A DNA stretch of 64,000 bases from Paraburkholderia sp. BL10I2N1 (GTDB lineage: Bacteria; Pseudomonadota; Gammaproteobacteria; Burkholderiales; Burkholderiaceae): positions 3,782,001-3,846,000 of the forward strand of contig NZ_SNWA01000001.1 of the NCBI RefSeq assembly GCF_004361815.1, written 5' to 3'. The stretch's first letter is position 1, and each line of letters starts with the position of its first letter. The notes below the pieces were generated by a model that was not told where the DNA came from, did no database searches, and was given only the letters and a program-made list of their open reading frames with translations. The position numbers and the translations under genes are program-made. Positions 1 to 9,049 of this stretch are shown piece by piece.

Positions 1-1
1 G

Positions 2-76
2 CAATCCCTCGCCAACGGCGAGTTCGACCTGATCGTCGGCCTCGGAGCGGAGAACCTGGCAGGCGCGATGCAATAA
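2..76 (+). CDS. 3' end of an unidentified gene (partial)
   Basis: An open frame enters from the left edge and stops at a TAA, giving a 24-residue C-terminus ending in GLGAENLAGAMQ. The frame is clean and has coding-like codon use, so it is probably the end of a real gene, but 24 residues do not identify a family. No hairpin terminator is obvious directly after the stop. Confidence 0.45.
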   Translation, partial: QSLANGEFDLIVGLGAENLAGAMQ

Positions 77-487
77 GCGCCGAGTGCACCGACCCCTCGA
101 ATCTCGATCTCGAGACCCGGGCGGACCGATGCCAGCTTGGCTCCGTAGAGCCGCAGCGATCTCGCTCGTCTGGCCAGGCCTCACAAACGTGTCGCCGCCA
201 GGACCGGTTGACGCAGATCCTTAAGGTGCGTGGATTGATGCATGCGTGCCGCAGCGTATGGCAGCGCATTCTTCGTTGCCGAAAAAGACGTCGCGAAGAA
301 CCTATACTCGTACAGTGCGCAGTGCCGCTCGCTGCGCGGCTCCCGATTTGATGCCCGTCAATGTAACGCCCAGCCTGCCGGCTTCCCTGTTTCGACATGT
401 AGAGCGGATCAACCAGCGCACCCTCACAAAGCGCTCGGCCTTCGAGCGACGCCGCCAGGCGGGCACCCCTTTCATTGGGAAGTAGCC
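77..487. other. Intergenic stretch upstream of the DUF2252 gene
   Basis: About 410 bases with no convincing gene on either strand. The open frames here have no recognisable protein and no ribosome binding site. The frame of the next gene stays open upstream to about 242, but its residues before the ATG at 488 look non-coding (many Arg, Cys and Ser). The promoter of the next gene should lie here; I could not single out a convincing -35/-10 pair. Confidence 0.5.
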
Positions 488-1909
488 ATGGACAAAGCCG
501 TGAAATCGAAGAAAGCAAATGCGGACTCTAAACCGGAGACCGGTTACGAATCCTTCGACGAACGTGCGGCTCGGGGGCGGGCGCTGCGCGACACGGTGCC
601 ACGCTCGTCGCACGCCGGTTGGAAGCCGGCGCAAGGGCGCCGCGACCCGGTCGAGCTCCTGATCGAATCAAACGAAGGCCGCCTCTCGCACCTGGTCCCC
701 ATCCGCTTCGGGCGAATGTCTGCGTCGCCGTTCGCGTTCTATCGCGGTGCGGCCGCCCTGATGGCCGCCGACCTTGCCACCACGCCCACTAGCGGAATAC
801 GGGTGCAGGCATGCGGCGACGCACACTTGATGAACTTCGGCGGTTTTGCGACGCCGGAGCGCAACGTCATCTTCGACATCAACGATCTGGACGAGACGCT
901 GCCTGCGCCGTTCGAATGGGACCTCAAGCGGCTGGCGGCGAGCCTGGTGATCGCCGCGCAGTATCTGGAGTTTCCCTCCAGTGAGACGATCCGCATCATC
1001 TCGGGTCTCGTCCGCGAATACCGGGAACGGATGCACGACTACGCGTCGATGAGGGCGCTCGACGTCTGGTACGACCGCATCGACCTGCAAAACTATGAGG
1101 ACCGGACGGGTGATCCCGCTGTCATCGAGGCGGCACGCAAGCGGATCGCGGAGCGGATCGAAGTCGCGCGGCGCAAGACCCTGCCCGACTATCTATATCC
1201 GAAGCTCGTCTGCGAAAAGGGCGAACTGCCCAGGATCAAGGACGATCCCCCGCTCATCTTCCATCCGACGGATGAGCTGGCCCCAGGTTTCACGTCGGGA
1301 TACGCGGAGGCCATCGCTGCCTATCGCGAGAGCCTCGCGGAACATGTCCGCATCCTGTTCGACCGGTTCTATTTTGTCGACCTGGCAATCAAGGTGGTCG
1401 GCGTGGGGAGCGTAGGCACGATGTGCGGCGTGGGCCTGTTCATGGCGGGGGACAACGATCCGCTGTTCCTGCAGGTGAAAGAGGCGCGGGCCTCGGTGCT
1501 GGAGCCATACGCGGGCAAGAGCCTGCACCCCAACCAGGGCCAGCGCGTGATCGCGGGCCAACGCATCATGCAGGCCGCGAGCGACGTATTTCTCGGGTGG
1601 ACGCGAGGCCGCAACGGCCGCGATTTCTATATCCGTCAACTTCGCGATATGAAGATGTCCGTGGTCATCGAGGACCTGGATGAGGGCCTGCTGCGGCAGT
1701 ACGCGCGCATGTGTGCGCACGCTCTGGCCCGGGCGCACGCCCGCTCAGGCGACGCCGCGGCGATCGCGGGATACATGGGCTCAGGGAAGACTTTCGATGA
1801 TGCGATCACCGAGTTCGCGACCGATTACAGTGCCCAGAATCGACGTGACCACCGGGAATTTGTCCGCGCCATCAGGGAAGGACGGATCGAGGCCACTACG
1901 GAAGATTGA
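488..1909 (+). CDS. DUF2252 family protein
   Basis: A 473-residue soluble protein of the DUF2252 family, whose biochemical role is not established; the family has a kinase-like, phosphotransferase-type fold. Family motifs are plain: FGRMSASPFAFYRG, then GDAHLMNFGGF, FDINDLDETLPAPFEWDLKR in the N-terminal half, and GVGSVGTMC followed by a conserved QVKEAR segment in the middle. I chose the ATG at 488 because GGGAAG lies just before it and because the family similarity begins after it; upstream codons in the same frame look non-coding. It stands alone, with no close co-directional partner. The family assignment is firm, the substrate unknown. Confidence 0.88.
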   Translation: MDKAVKSKKANADSKPETGYESFDERAARGRALRDTVPRSSHAGWKPAQGRRDPVELLIESNEGRLSHLVPIRFGRMSASPFAFYRGAAALMAADLATTPTSGIRVQACGDAHLMNFGGFATPERNVIFDINDLDETLPAPFEWDLKRLAASLVIAAQYLEFPSSETIRIISGLVREYRERMHDYASMRALDVWYDRIDLQNYEDRTGDPAVIEAARKRIAERIEVARRKTLPDYLYPKLVCEKGELPRIKDDPPLIFHPTDELAPGFTSGYAEAIAAYRESLAEHVRILFDRFYFVDLAIKVVGVGSVGTMCGVGLFMAGDNDPLFLQVKEARASVLEPYAGKSLHPNQGQRVIAGQRIMQAASDVFLGWTRGRNGRDFYIRQLRDMKMSVVIEDLDEGLLRQYARMCAHALARAHARSGDAAAIAGYMGSGKTFDDAITEFATDYSAQNRRDHREFVRAIREGRIEATTED

Positions 1910-2075
1910 AGCCGCCCCGGTGGGCATTGGGCGCCCGGTCCGGAATACGTCTCGCACGCATCGCCTTGACGATCGTTTCGAAGTCCTCGGTTGTCGCGTT
2001 GCGGCTGCCTGGCAAGGTCACCTCGCGTTTGTGGAACCCGGTAGACCGGATCGCATGCGACCAGTCCGTCCAGAA

Positions 2076-2720
2076 TCAGCCGCCTAGAGCGATGATGATC
2101 GCAAGCAGCGCGGCGCCAATTCCGGACATTGCAACACCGGTCAGCCATGGCCTTCCACCGGTGTAGCGACCGAGTGCAAAGCCGCCGATGAACAGCGTGA
2201 CAAGTGCCAGGATGTTCGAGACGCGCAACGCCACCACTATTTTCGAAATAAAGATGAATGGAATCACGACCGGGAAAGTCGCCAGGACGACGAGAGCGAA
2301 TACCCCGAATGCGGCGGCATAGTCTCTCCCGCCAAGTCTGACGGTCGGCTCGCGTACAGTAAGCAGCCCCTGGTGCAGTGCGTCAAGCGTCGCGGGCTGG
2401 ACGATGGCTGCGAAAAGTTGCGGGAGCGCATCTGTAATCAGGCGGTGCGCTTCAGGCTTATCGCCAGTCGTCCGAAGCTGGGCGAGCAAGGTACTCTTCC
2501 TGCGTCGCTCCGTTGCCGTGCGAATCAGGTACATGACGGCATCCACGAGCCCCCAGGCGAGGTTGCAGCCGAGCGCGGTGAACATCATCGTCCGGACTTC
2601 CTGGCGGCCGGCGGTCGCAACGCTGAGGGCACCTGTGAACGAGAGTGCCATCAGCACGCCAAAGACGATTTCGCACACTCTGTCGATCGGATCAAGCAAA
2701 GGTTCGCGTTCGTTTGACAT
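2076..2720 (-). CDS. VIT1/CCC1-like integral membrane protein
   Basis: A 214-residue membrane protein resembling the VIT1/CCC1 group of iron and manganese transporters. It has two hydrophobic segments near the N-terminus (about residues 14-37 and 44-65), a charged cytoplasmic stretch of about 60 residues, and three further segments (about 133-160, 163-185 and 190-212). That 2+3 arrangement is typical of the family. The N-terminal signature is not the canonical DG-rich one: it reads EIVFGVLMALSFTGAL. Metal transport is therefore an inference. AAGGAG sits 9 bases before the ATG. The nearest neighbour, the DUF2252 gene, converges on it from 166 bases away. Confidence 0.72.
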   Translation of the reverse strand: MSNEREPLLDPIDRVCEIVFGVLMALSFTGALSVATAGRQEVRTMMFTALGCNLAWGLVDAVMYLIRTATERRRKSTLLAQLRTTGDKPEAHRLITDALPQLFAAIVQPATLDALHQGLLTVREPTVRLGGRDYAAAFGVFALVVLATFPVVIPFIFISKIVVALRVSNILALVTLFIGGFALGRYTGGRPWLTGVAMSGIGAALLAIIIALGG

Positions 2721-3143
2721 CAGTGGCGCTCCTTATTGTTCTCGGCTGATTACATCAAACCGGCGGCTCGCAGATTCGTCGCAATCGGACATATCAATGC
2801 ATATGCCGCGCATGCTGAGTATATACATCACGCAGACCAACGCTGGCCGGGCTGGACCTTTGGATCACGGCCCGGTCGTTTCGAGAGCGCCCTGACGCCA
2901 GGGAACGACCCGTCGATGGTCGCTTTATGGCCGACTGATGCCCAATGCAGCCGGCCGAAGCCGACTACATCTGTAAGTGAGTTGTCGCTTGATCTGCAAC
3001 AACCTCATGTTCACCGCGCGAAAGTACTGATGCTATCAATCGTGTGCCTGCGCAATTCCAGAAACCCGCGCATCATGGGTAATGTCCGGGCCGCGCGCGG
3101 ACATCTGGGCGGCCGGGTGTGGCTGGATGCATAGGAGGACACC
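2721..3143. other. Divergent intergenic region
   Basis: About 420 bases between two divergently read genes. No open frame here has family features. It should carry promoters for both flanking genes. Just before the right-hand gene lies a strong ribosome binding site, AGGAGGACACC followed by ATG at 3144. Confidence 0.5.
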
Positions 3144-4634
3144 ATGTCTTTCACTCCCATGTTCAAGCTCTTCGTCTGCCTGGCGTACACGATCGCCCTG
3201 CTTGGAGAGGGATCGGCTGGTGCAGCGCAGCACCCGGTCCCGGCATCTGCGACGAGGCCCGCACCGGTGCGCCAGCTCAGCGTACCCAGCACGCCCTGGC
3301 AGGGTGACTTCAATGCGATGCTCGAGCGGCGCCAGCTTCGCGTGCTCGTGCCCTACAGCCGCACCCTCTATTTCATTGACAAGGGACACGAGCGCGGCCT
3401 GACCGCGGAGCTCATGCGTGACTTCGAACGCTATATCAACAAGACCTACTCGAACCGCCTTGGCAAGCGTCCGTTCACGGTGTTTCTGATTCCGACGACG
3501 CGCGACCGGCTGCTGCCAGACCTGAACGCCGGTCTGGGCGATATCGCCGCGGGCAATCTCACGGTTACCGACGAACGATTGAAACTGGTCGACTTTTTTG
3601 CACCGCCCAACCGCAAACCGGTCAGCGAACTGGTCGTGACGGGACCGCAGTCACCCCAGCTCGCAACGCTTGACGACATGGCCGGCAAGACAGTACATGT
3701 GCGACGCTCGTCAAGCTACTATGAGAGCCTCACTGCACTCGACCGCCAACTGCGCGCGAGCGGCAAGCCCCCCCTAAAGATTGTGCTTTTGCCTGATGCG
3801 CTCGAAGATGAGGACGCGCTTGAAATGCTCAACACCGGTCTGCTGCAGATTCTGGTGGTTGACGACTGGAAGGCCAGGCTTTGGGCTCAGGTATTGCCGA
3901 ACATCAGGGTGCACGACAATCTGGCCGTGCGAACCGAGGGCTATACAGGCTGGGCGATGCGCAAGAACAGTCCGCAACTCCGGGAGGCGATGGCGGATTT
4001 CTTTCTCAAGCATGCAAAGAGGCAGGGCATCGAAGAGTATCGCCTCGAGCGGTACATGCGGCACTTCAAGCAAATTCGCAACAACGATGAGGTTGAAGCG
4101 CTCCGGCGCTTCGAGCAGACGGTCGCGGTCTTCCAGATTTATGGCCGGCAATATGGCTTCGATCCCCTGATGCTTGCCGCGCAAGGCTTTCAGGAATCGC
4201 AGCTTAAGCAGAGCGCCCGCAGCCGCGCGGGGGCAGTCGGCATCATGCAGATCACGCCTGCTACTGGCAGGGAGATGAATGTGGGCAGCATCATGGTGAC
4301 GGAGTCCAACATCCACGCTGGTGCAAAATACATGGATCAGCTGATGACCCGCTATTTTCCGGATGCGCACTTCAGCGAGAATGACCGGTCGCTTTTTGCC
4401 TTCGCGAGTTACAACGCGGGTCCGTCGAAGATCGCCGGAATGCGCGAAGAGGCGCTGCAACTCCGGCTCGATCCGGACAAATGGTTCAACAATGTGGAGA
4501 TCGTCGTCGCCGAGAGGATCGGCATGGAGACACCCACCTACGTGCGCAATGTCTATAAATACTACGTATCGTACCGCCTGGTTACAGAGGCCCAGGCCGC
4601 GCGCACGAAGGCAGTCGGGACGGTGCGCAGGTGA
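3144..4634 (+). CDS. MltF-like protein: periplasmic solute-binding domain plus lytic transglycosylase
   Basis: A 496-residue exported two-domain protein with the architecture of membrane-bound lytic transglycosylase F. A signal peptide covers roughly residues 1-28. A type 3 solute-binding domain follows (about 50-285; note GDIAAGNLTVTDERLKLVDF and VHVRRSSSYYESL). The SLT domain occupies about 325-465, with the catalytic Glu in GFQESQL, then SRAGAVGIMQITPATG and FASYNAGPSKI. The enzyme should cleave peptidoglycan glycan strands in the periplasm, and the binding domain may sense muropeptides as in MltF. The ATG has a perfect AGGAGG upstream. There are no operon partners; the Ca2+/H+ exchanger starts 289 bases downstream. 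Confidence 0.87.
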   Translation: MSFTPMFKLFVCLAYTIALLGEGSAGAAQHPVPASATRPAPVRQLSVPSTPWQGDFNAMLERRQLRVLVPYSRTLYFIDKGHERGLTAELMRDFERYINKTYSNRLGKRPFTVFLIPTTRDRLLPDLNAGLGDIAAGNLTVTDERLKLVDFFAPPNRKPVSELVVTGPQSPQLATLDDMAGKTVHVRRSSSYYESLTALDRQLRASGKPPLKIVLLPDALEDEDALEMLNTGLLQILVVDDWKARLWAQVLPNIRVHDNLAVRTEGYTGWAMRKNSPQLREAMADFFLKHAKRQGIEEYRLERYMRHFKQIRNNDEVEALRRFEQTVAVFQIYGRQYGFDPLMLAAQGFQESQLKQSARSRAGAVGIMQITPATGREMNVGSIMVTESNIHAGAKYMDQLMTRYFPDAHFSENDRSLFAFASYNAGPSKIAGMREEALQLRLDPDKWFNNVEIVVAERIGMETPTYVRNVYKYYVSYRLVTEAQAARTKAVGTVRR

Positions 4635-4923
4635 TGTGCAATCTGCTTTTCCAGGCGATGCCGCCGCACTGCCCTGCCAATAACCGGACGCGCCGCGCGA
4701 ATGACTGATTTACCCCGGCAACAGCGTGGTCACGCCGAGTCGGTGGTCGGAAAATCGGGTGGCTTCTACAACGGTGTCGACGGGAAATCCGTCAGATCAT
4801 GAACCGGTCAATCGGGCACGTCCTGCACTGAGCACGACGTTCGGCGAGAGACCAGGCGCATACCGGATGTTTCGAGGCGCTGAGGCCCGTTGACAGCGCA
4901 TACAAGAGAAGTCGGAGGGACCC

Positions 4924-5997
4924 ATGTGGATGTATGTGCTTCTTGTCTTTGTGCCGATAGCGATTGCGCTGGAATTCCTCGCCGCCCATCAGTACCTTCT
5001 CGTATTCATCACCTCCTCTCTGGCCATCCTGCCCCTCGCCGGGTGGATGGGCCACGCCACCGAGCAACTGGCGGATCGCATGGGCGAAGGGGTTGGGGGA
5101 CTTCTCAATGCGACTTTCGGCAACGCCGCAGAACTGATCATTGCGTTCGTCGCATTGCATGCCGGGCTCCATCAGGTTGTGGAAGCATCCATCATCGGTT
5201 CCGTGGTGGGGAACATGCTGCTGGTGCTCGGCGCCGCGATGCTGGCCGGTGGGATACGCTATCCCGAGCAGCGTTTCAATCCGCTCGGCGCGCGTTCGCA
5301 AGCGACGATGCTCATGCTCGCGGCCGTCGCGCTGGTTCTTCCCGCCGCCTTCCAGGCGGCAGCGGGTACGACATCGGGCATGCTCCACCAGCTCAGCGTC
5401 TCATTTTGCGTCGTGCTCCTTCTCGTCTACGCGCTGTACCTGGTGTTCTCGCTCGTCACCCACCCCGGGCAGTTCCGCAGCTCCGACACGGCCGAGGACG
5501 GCGCTCCCGAAAAGGATGAGAAGAAGGCGCCTCACCCGGTCGGCCTGGCGGTGGCGGTACTGGCCGCAGCCACTGTCGGGACTGCGTGGATGAGCGAGAT
5601 CATGGTGGGTTCAATCGAACCCATGGTGCACGAGTTCGGCTTCAGCGACGTCTTCGTCGGCGCATTCGTGGTCGCGGTACTGGGAAACGCAGCCGAACAT
5701 GCGACGGCGATCACCGCAGCATTGAAAAATCGCCTGGATCTGTCGTTTTCCATTGCAGTCGGCTCAAGCGTGCAAGTCGCGCTTTTCGTGGCGCCCGTCC
5801 TCATCATCGCGAGCCACTTTCTCGGCCCGGCCCCAATGGATCTGGCCTTTCGTCCCGGCCTTATCCTGATCGTCGTCCTGTCCGTGCTGGTCGCGGCGCA
5901 GATATCGGGCGATGGTCGCTCCGACTGGTTCAAGGGCGCGCAGCTCCTGGTCGTTTATTTCGCCCTGGCTCTCACCTTTTTCTTCTTGCCGGGCTAA
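4924..5997 (+). CDS. cax: Calcium/proton exchanger (CAX/ChaA family)
   Basis: A 357-residue inner-membrane cation/H+ antiporter with about eleven hydrophobic segments. The two inverted alpha-repeats that form the ion path are both visible: [16 protein letters not shown] near residue 65 and [17 protein letters not shown] near 255, separated by a charged acidic loop (about residues 182-203, [11 protein letters not shown]). Each carries the essential Glu in GNAAE. It should export Ca2+ in exchange for protons. GGAGGG sits 4 bases before the ATG. It appears to be a single-gene transcript. Confidence 0.92.
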   Translation: MWMYVLLVFVPIAIALEFLAAHQYLLVFITSSLAILPLAGWMGHATEQLADRMGEGVGGLLNATFGNAAELIIAFVALHAGLHQVVEASIIGSVVGNMLLVLGAAMLAGGIRYPEQRFNPLGARSQATMLMLAAVALVLPAAFQAAAGTTSGMLHQLSVSFCVVLLLVYALYLVFSLVTHPGQFRSSDTAEDGAPEKDEKKAPHPVGLAVAVLAAATVGTAWMSEIMVGSIEPMVHEFGFSDVFVGAFVVAVLGNAAEHATAITAALKNRLDLSFSIAVGSSVQVALFVAPVLIIASHFLGPAPMDLAFRPGLILIVVLSVLVAAQISGDGRSDWFKGAQLLVVYFALALTFFFLPG

Positions 5998-6544
5998 AGC
6001 GCGTACGGGTCATCTCGATGGGCCCGGTCGACACGACGGACTGGACGCAATGCGCTGGGTCCCGGGGCAGCCGTCTCGACTGGCTACGTCACAGGGGAAT
6101 CGACGGTCCGAAACGCGCCGGGGACCGGTCATCCAGCAGCCCAATGCCAATGTCTTGAGATGGCCGCACTGAGACAGAGCAGCACCGTGCTCACGAGGCC
6201 AAGGTCGCCGCCCGGTGGCGGTATTGATCACGCCACGGAAACCGCAGTGGGGCGTTTGGTGAGTACCTTGGTGACGGTTTCCATGCGCCGCAATCTGTCT
6301 CGCATGTTATGGAGGGCTTGCAGAATTCCTGGGAGTGTTCGTGGAAGACGGTTCGTCGTTCGCAGTTGCAGCCATGCGCCTGCTATGAAGGCATTCAACG
6401 CGCACATTGAGCGCATCGTGCGAAACTCGACGTGCAAAGCAGCGCATTACCATACGAATTCGGACGCAGCCAACCAGAGCACCATATCGCGTGGCGCCAG
6501 CTAAGTTGCTGGTGCCCTTTTTCACTGAGCACCAGCAACGCGCA
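5998..6544. other. Long intergenic stretch
   Basis: About 550 bases between the exchanger gene and the convergent small gene. The open frames here lack ribosome binding sites and family features. The only clear structure is the hairpin at 6505-6539, directly after the stop codon of the small minus-strand gene. Confidence 0.5.
6505..6539. repeat. 11-bp perfect hairpin after the small gene
   Basis: The arms GTTGCTGGTGC and GCACCAGCAAC enclose a 13-base loop that contains CTTTTT. It begins 5 bases beyond the stop of the 62-residue gene. It may act as its 3' end, although no T-run follows it on the minus strand. Confidence 0.5.
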
Positions 6545-6733
6545 TCAGCGTCTGCTGACATCGACTGCCATGATTTCGTATCCGGGGTCGCCGAAAGCGT
6601 TCGCCGCTTTTTCCGCTTCCTCATACGAGAGGAAGGACGTGGCTTCTTTAATCGTCGGTGCCATGCCGATGTCGCCGTCCTCGGCGGTGCAGAGGAACTT
6701 CTCACCGGTCTTCACGACGTAGACGGTCGTCAT
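6545..6733 (-). CDS. Small conserved-looking protein (62 aa)
   Basis: A 62-residue acidic cytoplasmic protein, starting MTTVYVVKTGEKFLC. No family is recognised. Reasons to believe it: GGAGGG stands 4 bases before the ATG, the composition is balanced, and the end is crisp, followed by a hairpin. The frame remains open upstream, but those residues are arginine-rich and look non-coding. The middle (EATSFLSYEEAEKAANAFGDPGYEIMAVD) suggests an alpha/beta fold, possibly a regulatory or stress protein. No operon partner. Confidence 0.65.
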   Translation of the reverse strand: MTTVYVVKTGEKFLCTAEDGDIGMAPTIKEATSFLSYEEAEKAANAFGDPGYEIMAVDVSRR

Positions 6734-7310
6734 GTGTCCCTCCATGGTTCGCAAGGGAGCTTCCAGTCTAGCAGGCCGGAAGGGACGCGGGCGGTTCGTC
6801 GAGTCCTTTCTACCACGTCCCCGCCGGAGCCATTCCCACCTCGATTGTCCGTGCGTCATTCCACGATTTCGTACGCAACCCGGCAAATTGATCCACCGCT
6901 TTGCTTGCGACGAACCCGGCATACGCGTGTCCGTTCATGGATGTGGTTCCGCAGATTCGTCATGGCGAACGTCCCTTCCTGGGCCGACTGCTGCCCGATA
7001 GCCACGGCACCGGGAGACGGTCACTAGCAGCAGGCCATGCTCACGACGGTCCCGTGCCAGCAGCCCGTAGCGCCTCGCTCAACGACTGGGTCGATACTGC
7101 CGTCTTGCAAACTCTATACTTAACGCATACCCATCGAACCCGATCTGACTCAAATCCCGCGTGAGTTAATCATTTAATTGTGAGGGTTCCACTTATCTCG
7201 CCACTCAGCATCACTGCATCCCCACATTGGACTGTGTGCAGGCATGCACACATAACACCTTCTCGATGCCGCGCTTGTGCGTGGCCTTACAGGACACATC
7301 GAACCTGCCC
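6734..7310. other. Long divergent intergenic stretch
   Basis: About 580 bases separating the minus-strand small gene and the DksA-like gene. No protein is supported. The right-hand part (about 7100-7260) is AT-richer than its surroundings and includes TATACT at about 7111 and TTAATCATTTAATTGTGAGG at about 7164, so promoters for the DksA-like gene probably lie there. I cannot place a -35 box with confidence. Confidence 0.4.
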
Positions 7311-7694
7311 ATGACCACCCTCACCGATTCCGAACTCGGGCTATTACAGCAAAGGCTCTGCGAGCGCCGTCGTGAGCTGCTGGCCGCGCTGCACGGCGAA
7401 TACGGTGATCTCGCCGGAGCACGCCCGCCTGAAGTGCTGGGCCCCGAGTCGCATCCCGACGAAACCGCATCGCGCAAGGCGCGCGATGCGTTGCGCACTG
7501 CGCTCGCGCAGCACGATTTCGACGAATTGCAACAGATCGACGCGGCGCTGACGCGAATCACCGCAGGCCGCTACGATGCATGCGTGGAGTGCGGCGATCC
7601 CATCAGTTATGAGCGGCTTGTCGCCGCGCCCTACACGGCCCGATGCGTTTCATGCCAGGCCGCGTTCGAACGACATCGCGCCACCCGCCAATAG
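7311..7694 (+). CDS. TraR/DksA-type zinc finger protein
   Basis: A 127-residue protein of the TraR/DksA family. It has an N-terminal coiled-coil-like helical part (residues 1-80, Gln-, Leu- and Arg-rich) and a C-terminal C4 zinc finger, CVECGDPISYERL then CVSCQ, spaced C-x2-C-x17-C-x2-C. Full-size DksA binds in the RNA polymerase secondary channel with ppGpp; proteins of this length are usually paralogues of uncertain target. The coil tip lacks the obvious DxxDxA signature of true DksA. I prefer the ATG at 7311 because similarity begins there; the frame is open from about 7227. Its last 92 bases overlap the convergent parE gene. Confidence 0.82.
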   Translation: MTTLTDSELGLLQQRLCERRRELLAALHGEYGDLAGARPPEVLGPESHPDETASRKARDALRTALAQHDFDELQQIDAALTRITAGRYDACVECGDPISYERLVAAPYTARCVSCQAAFERHRATRQ

Positions 7695-8025
7695 GAAGCC
7701 CATCGTCGTCGCGCTTATGCGAAGTCAGGGAAAAAGCATCGCGGCGTAATTGCGCGCTGTGCAGGATGTGAATAACGTCGACACGTTCGGGAGGCTCGCC
7801 CACGACACGATAGAAAATCTGATGACCGCCGTGAACCCGATGACGTACGCCGCTGTCTTCATAGCGCGGCACAATCGGGAATGCGACATACATGTCGGCA
7901 AGGCGCATGCACTTCTCGCGCATCTCGCGTACGAAACTCAGCGCACGACGAGGATTATCGCGGGCCATGTAGTCGCCGATCGCCTCAAGGTCGGCCTCGG
8001 CGTCAGGAAGGATTCGGACAATCAT
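7603..8025 (-). CDS. parE: ParE/RelE-type toxin with a C-terminal extension
   Basis: A 140-residue protein whose first ~100 residues match the ParE/RelE toxin fold: ILPDAEADLEAIGDYMARDN, then the RHRVHGGHQIFYRV strand region, ending VDVIHILHSAQLRRDAF. ParE-type toxins usually poison DNA gyrase; RelE types cleave mRNA. The sequence alone favours ParE. Its start overlaps the stop of the upstream antitoxin by four bases (ATGA), a classic coupled pair. Oddly, the frame runs about 40 residues past the usual end into a basic tail (about 100-140) whose last 31 codons lie antisense to the zinc-finger end of the DksA-like gene. The tail may simply reflect loss of the original stop. Confidence 0.85.
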   Translation of the reverse strand: MIVRILPDAEADLEAIGDYMARDNPRRALSFVREMREKCMRLADMYVAFPIVPRYEDSGVRHRVHGGHQIFYRVVGEPPERVDVIHILHSAQLRRDAFSLTSHKRDDDGLPIGGWRDVVRTRPGMKRIGPCRARRQAAHN

Positions 8026-8279
8026 CGACTGGTGCCCGCCATTGCGTGATACTTTCGGTCAAGCCGGTCGAACACTTCCACGGCGAGCCTGCCCCGTCCT
8101 GTCCCCGAATCGCCAATGCTGCGATTGATGACGGTATCGAGCGCAGCGAGCTGCATTTCGCGATCCTGAATGAGCTTCACGCCTTCTCGTAGCACCTCGC
8201 TTTCCGAGCCGTAGCGACCCGACTCGACCAACTTAGCGATGTAGCCCTCAAGCTGACGCCCGAGATCTGCATTGATCAT
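8022..8279 (-). CDS. parD: ParD-type ribbon-helix-helix antitoxin
   Basis: An 85-residue antitoxin. The N-terminus (MINADLGRQLEGYIAKLVE) and the SGRYGSESEVLREGVKLIQ helices form the ribbon-helix-helix DNA-binding dimer typical of ParD. The C-terminal 35 residues should wrap the toxin. It is first in the pair and its stop overlaps the toxin start, so translation is coupled. A GAGGG lies before the ATG. The region just upstream is AT-rich (about 8317-8330, including a TATAAT on the minus strand), a fitting place for an autoregulated promoter, but I found no properly spaced -35 box. Confidence 0.87.
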   Translation of the reverse strand: MINADLGRQLEGYIAKLVESGRYGSESEVLREGVKLIQDREMQLAALDTVINRSIGDSGTGRGRLAVEVFDRLDRKYHAMAGTSR

Positions 8280-8329
8280 CGCGATACCCTCGGAATATTC
8301 ATCCGCCTAGACCGCCTGATAAATATTAT

Positions 8330-8854
8330 ATGGCGGTGCGGCGCAACCGGAGTGGGTCAAATTCAGGGCACGCGACCGAAGCGAGCCGCGTTGCGGGAGT
8401 TGCGCACAAGTTCCTCAACCGGGGGCGGCGCCACTACCGGAAACTGGAGTTCCTTCTGCGATTTGAGCCAGAACTGCTAGTGGACGCGGTCGAGCGCGCG
8501 GGACGAATCGTCTCGCGGCACTGGCGGCGGGCAGTTGCACGACAGCGATCGGAAAACGGACACACATTCGCGTCCGGTCTTTCCGACGGGCGTGCGATCG
8601 ACGGCAGTCGCGGCGGCAACAGTGCCTACTTGCTGAACCATGAATGCACGCCCAGCTGCGAGGCCATCGAGACGGGCGACCGCGTCTTCATTCATGCGCT
8701 CAGTGCGATCAGGCCAGGCGAGGAGTTGTTTATCGATTGCGGCCTCGTCATCGACGGCGAGATGACTGAGGACATTCGGGCCCAGTACGCATGTCATTGC
8801 GGCACTTCCGCCTGCCGTCGATCGATGCCTGGCGGCAGTCCGACTACACCATGA
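8330..8854 (+). pseudogene. Degenerate SET-domain (protein lysine methyltransferase-like) gene
   Basis: The 174-codon frame carries a SET domain in its second half: GHTFASGLSDGRAIDG, then GNSAYLLNHECTPSCEA, FIHALSAIRPGEELFIDCGL, and a post-SET cysteine cluster (CHCGTSACRR). Complete bacterial SET proteins start with a basic RRIAVRxSxxHGxG stretch; here only a scrambled remnant is recognisable at residues 2-13, followed by sequence unlike the family. Two key positions are changed: the NHxCxPN motif ends in Ser, and the catalytic Tyr expected in FIDYGL is Cys. I see no good ribosome binding site. I infer a decaying gene; an alternative is a repurposed, non-catalytic SET protein. Confidence 0.65.
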
Positions 8855-9049
8855 TTGAGGCGCGCTGTCAGATGGACTCCGCTGACGGACAGTCTTTCAT
8901 CGTCCGCGTGCACCGATCTGCGGATTGGGATCCGGGAGCCGTGTCCCAATGCCTGGTGCCGACCCTGAGCCGCCCTTCAGCACGGCCACCCGGACGTCCG
9001 AGGCACACCTCGAAGCGGTCATTCGAACGCAGTCTGTGCCGGATGGCTA

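Noticed and set aside
7881..8192. Open frames antisense to the ParDE genes
   Set aside because: No start signals, and ParD and ParE are both clearly recognised on the other strand.
8325..8360. TATAAT and TTGACC as the parD promoter
   Set aside because: The boxes are 24 bases apart, too far for a sigma-70 promoter; only the -10-like box is suggestive.
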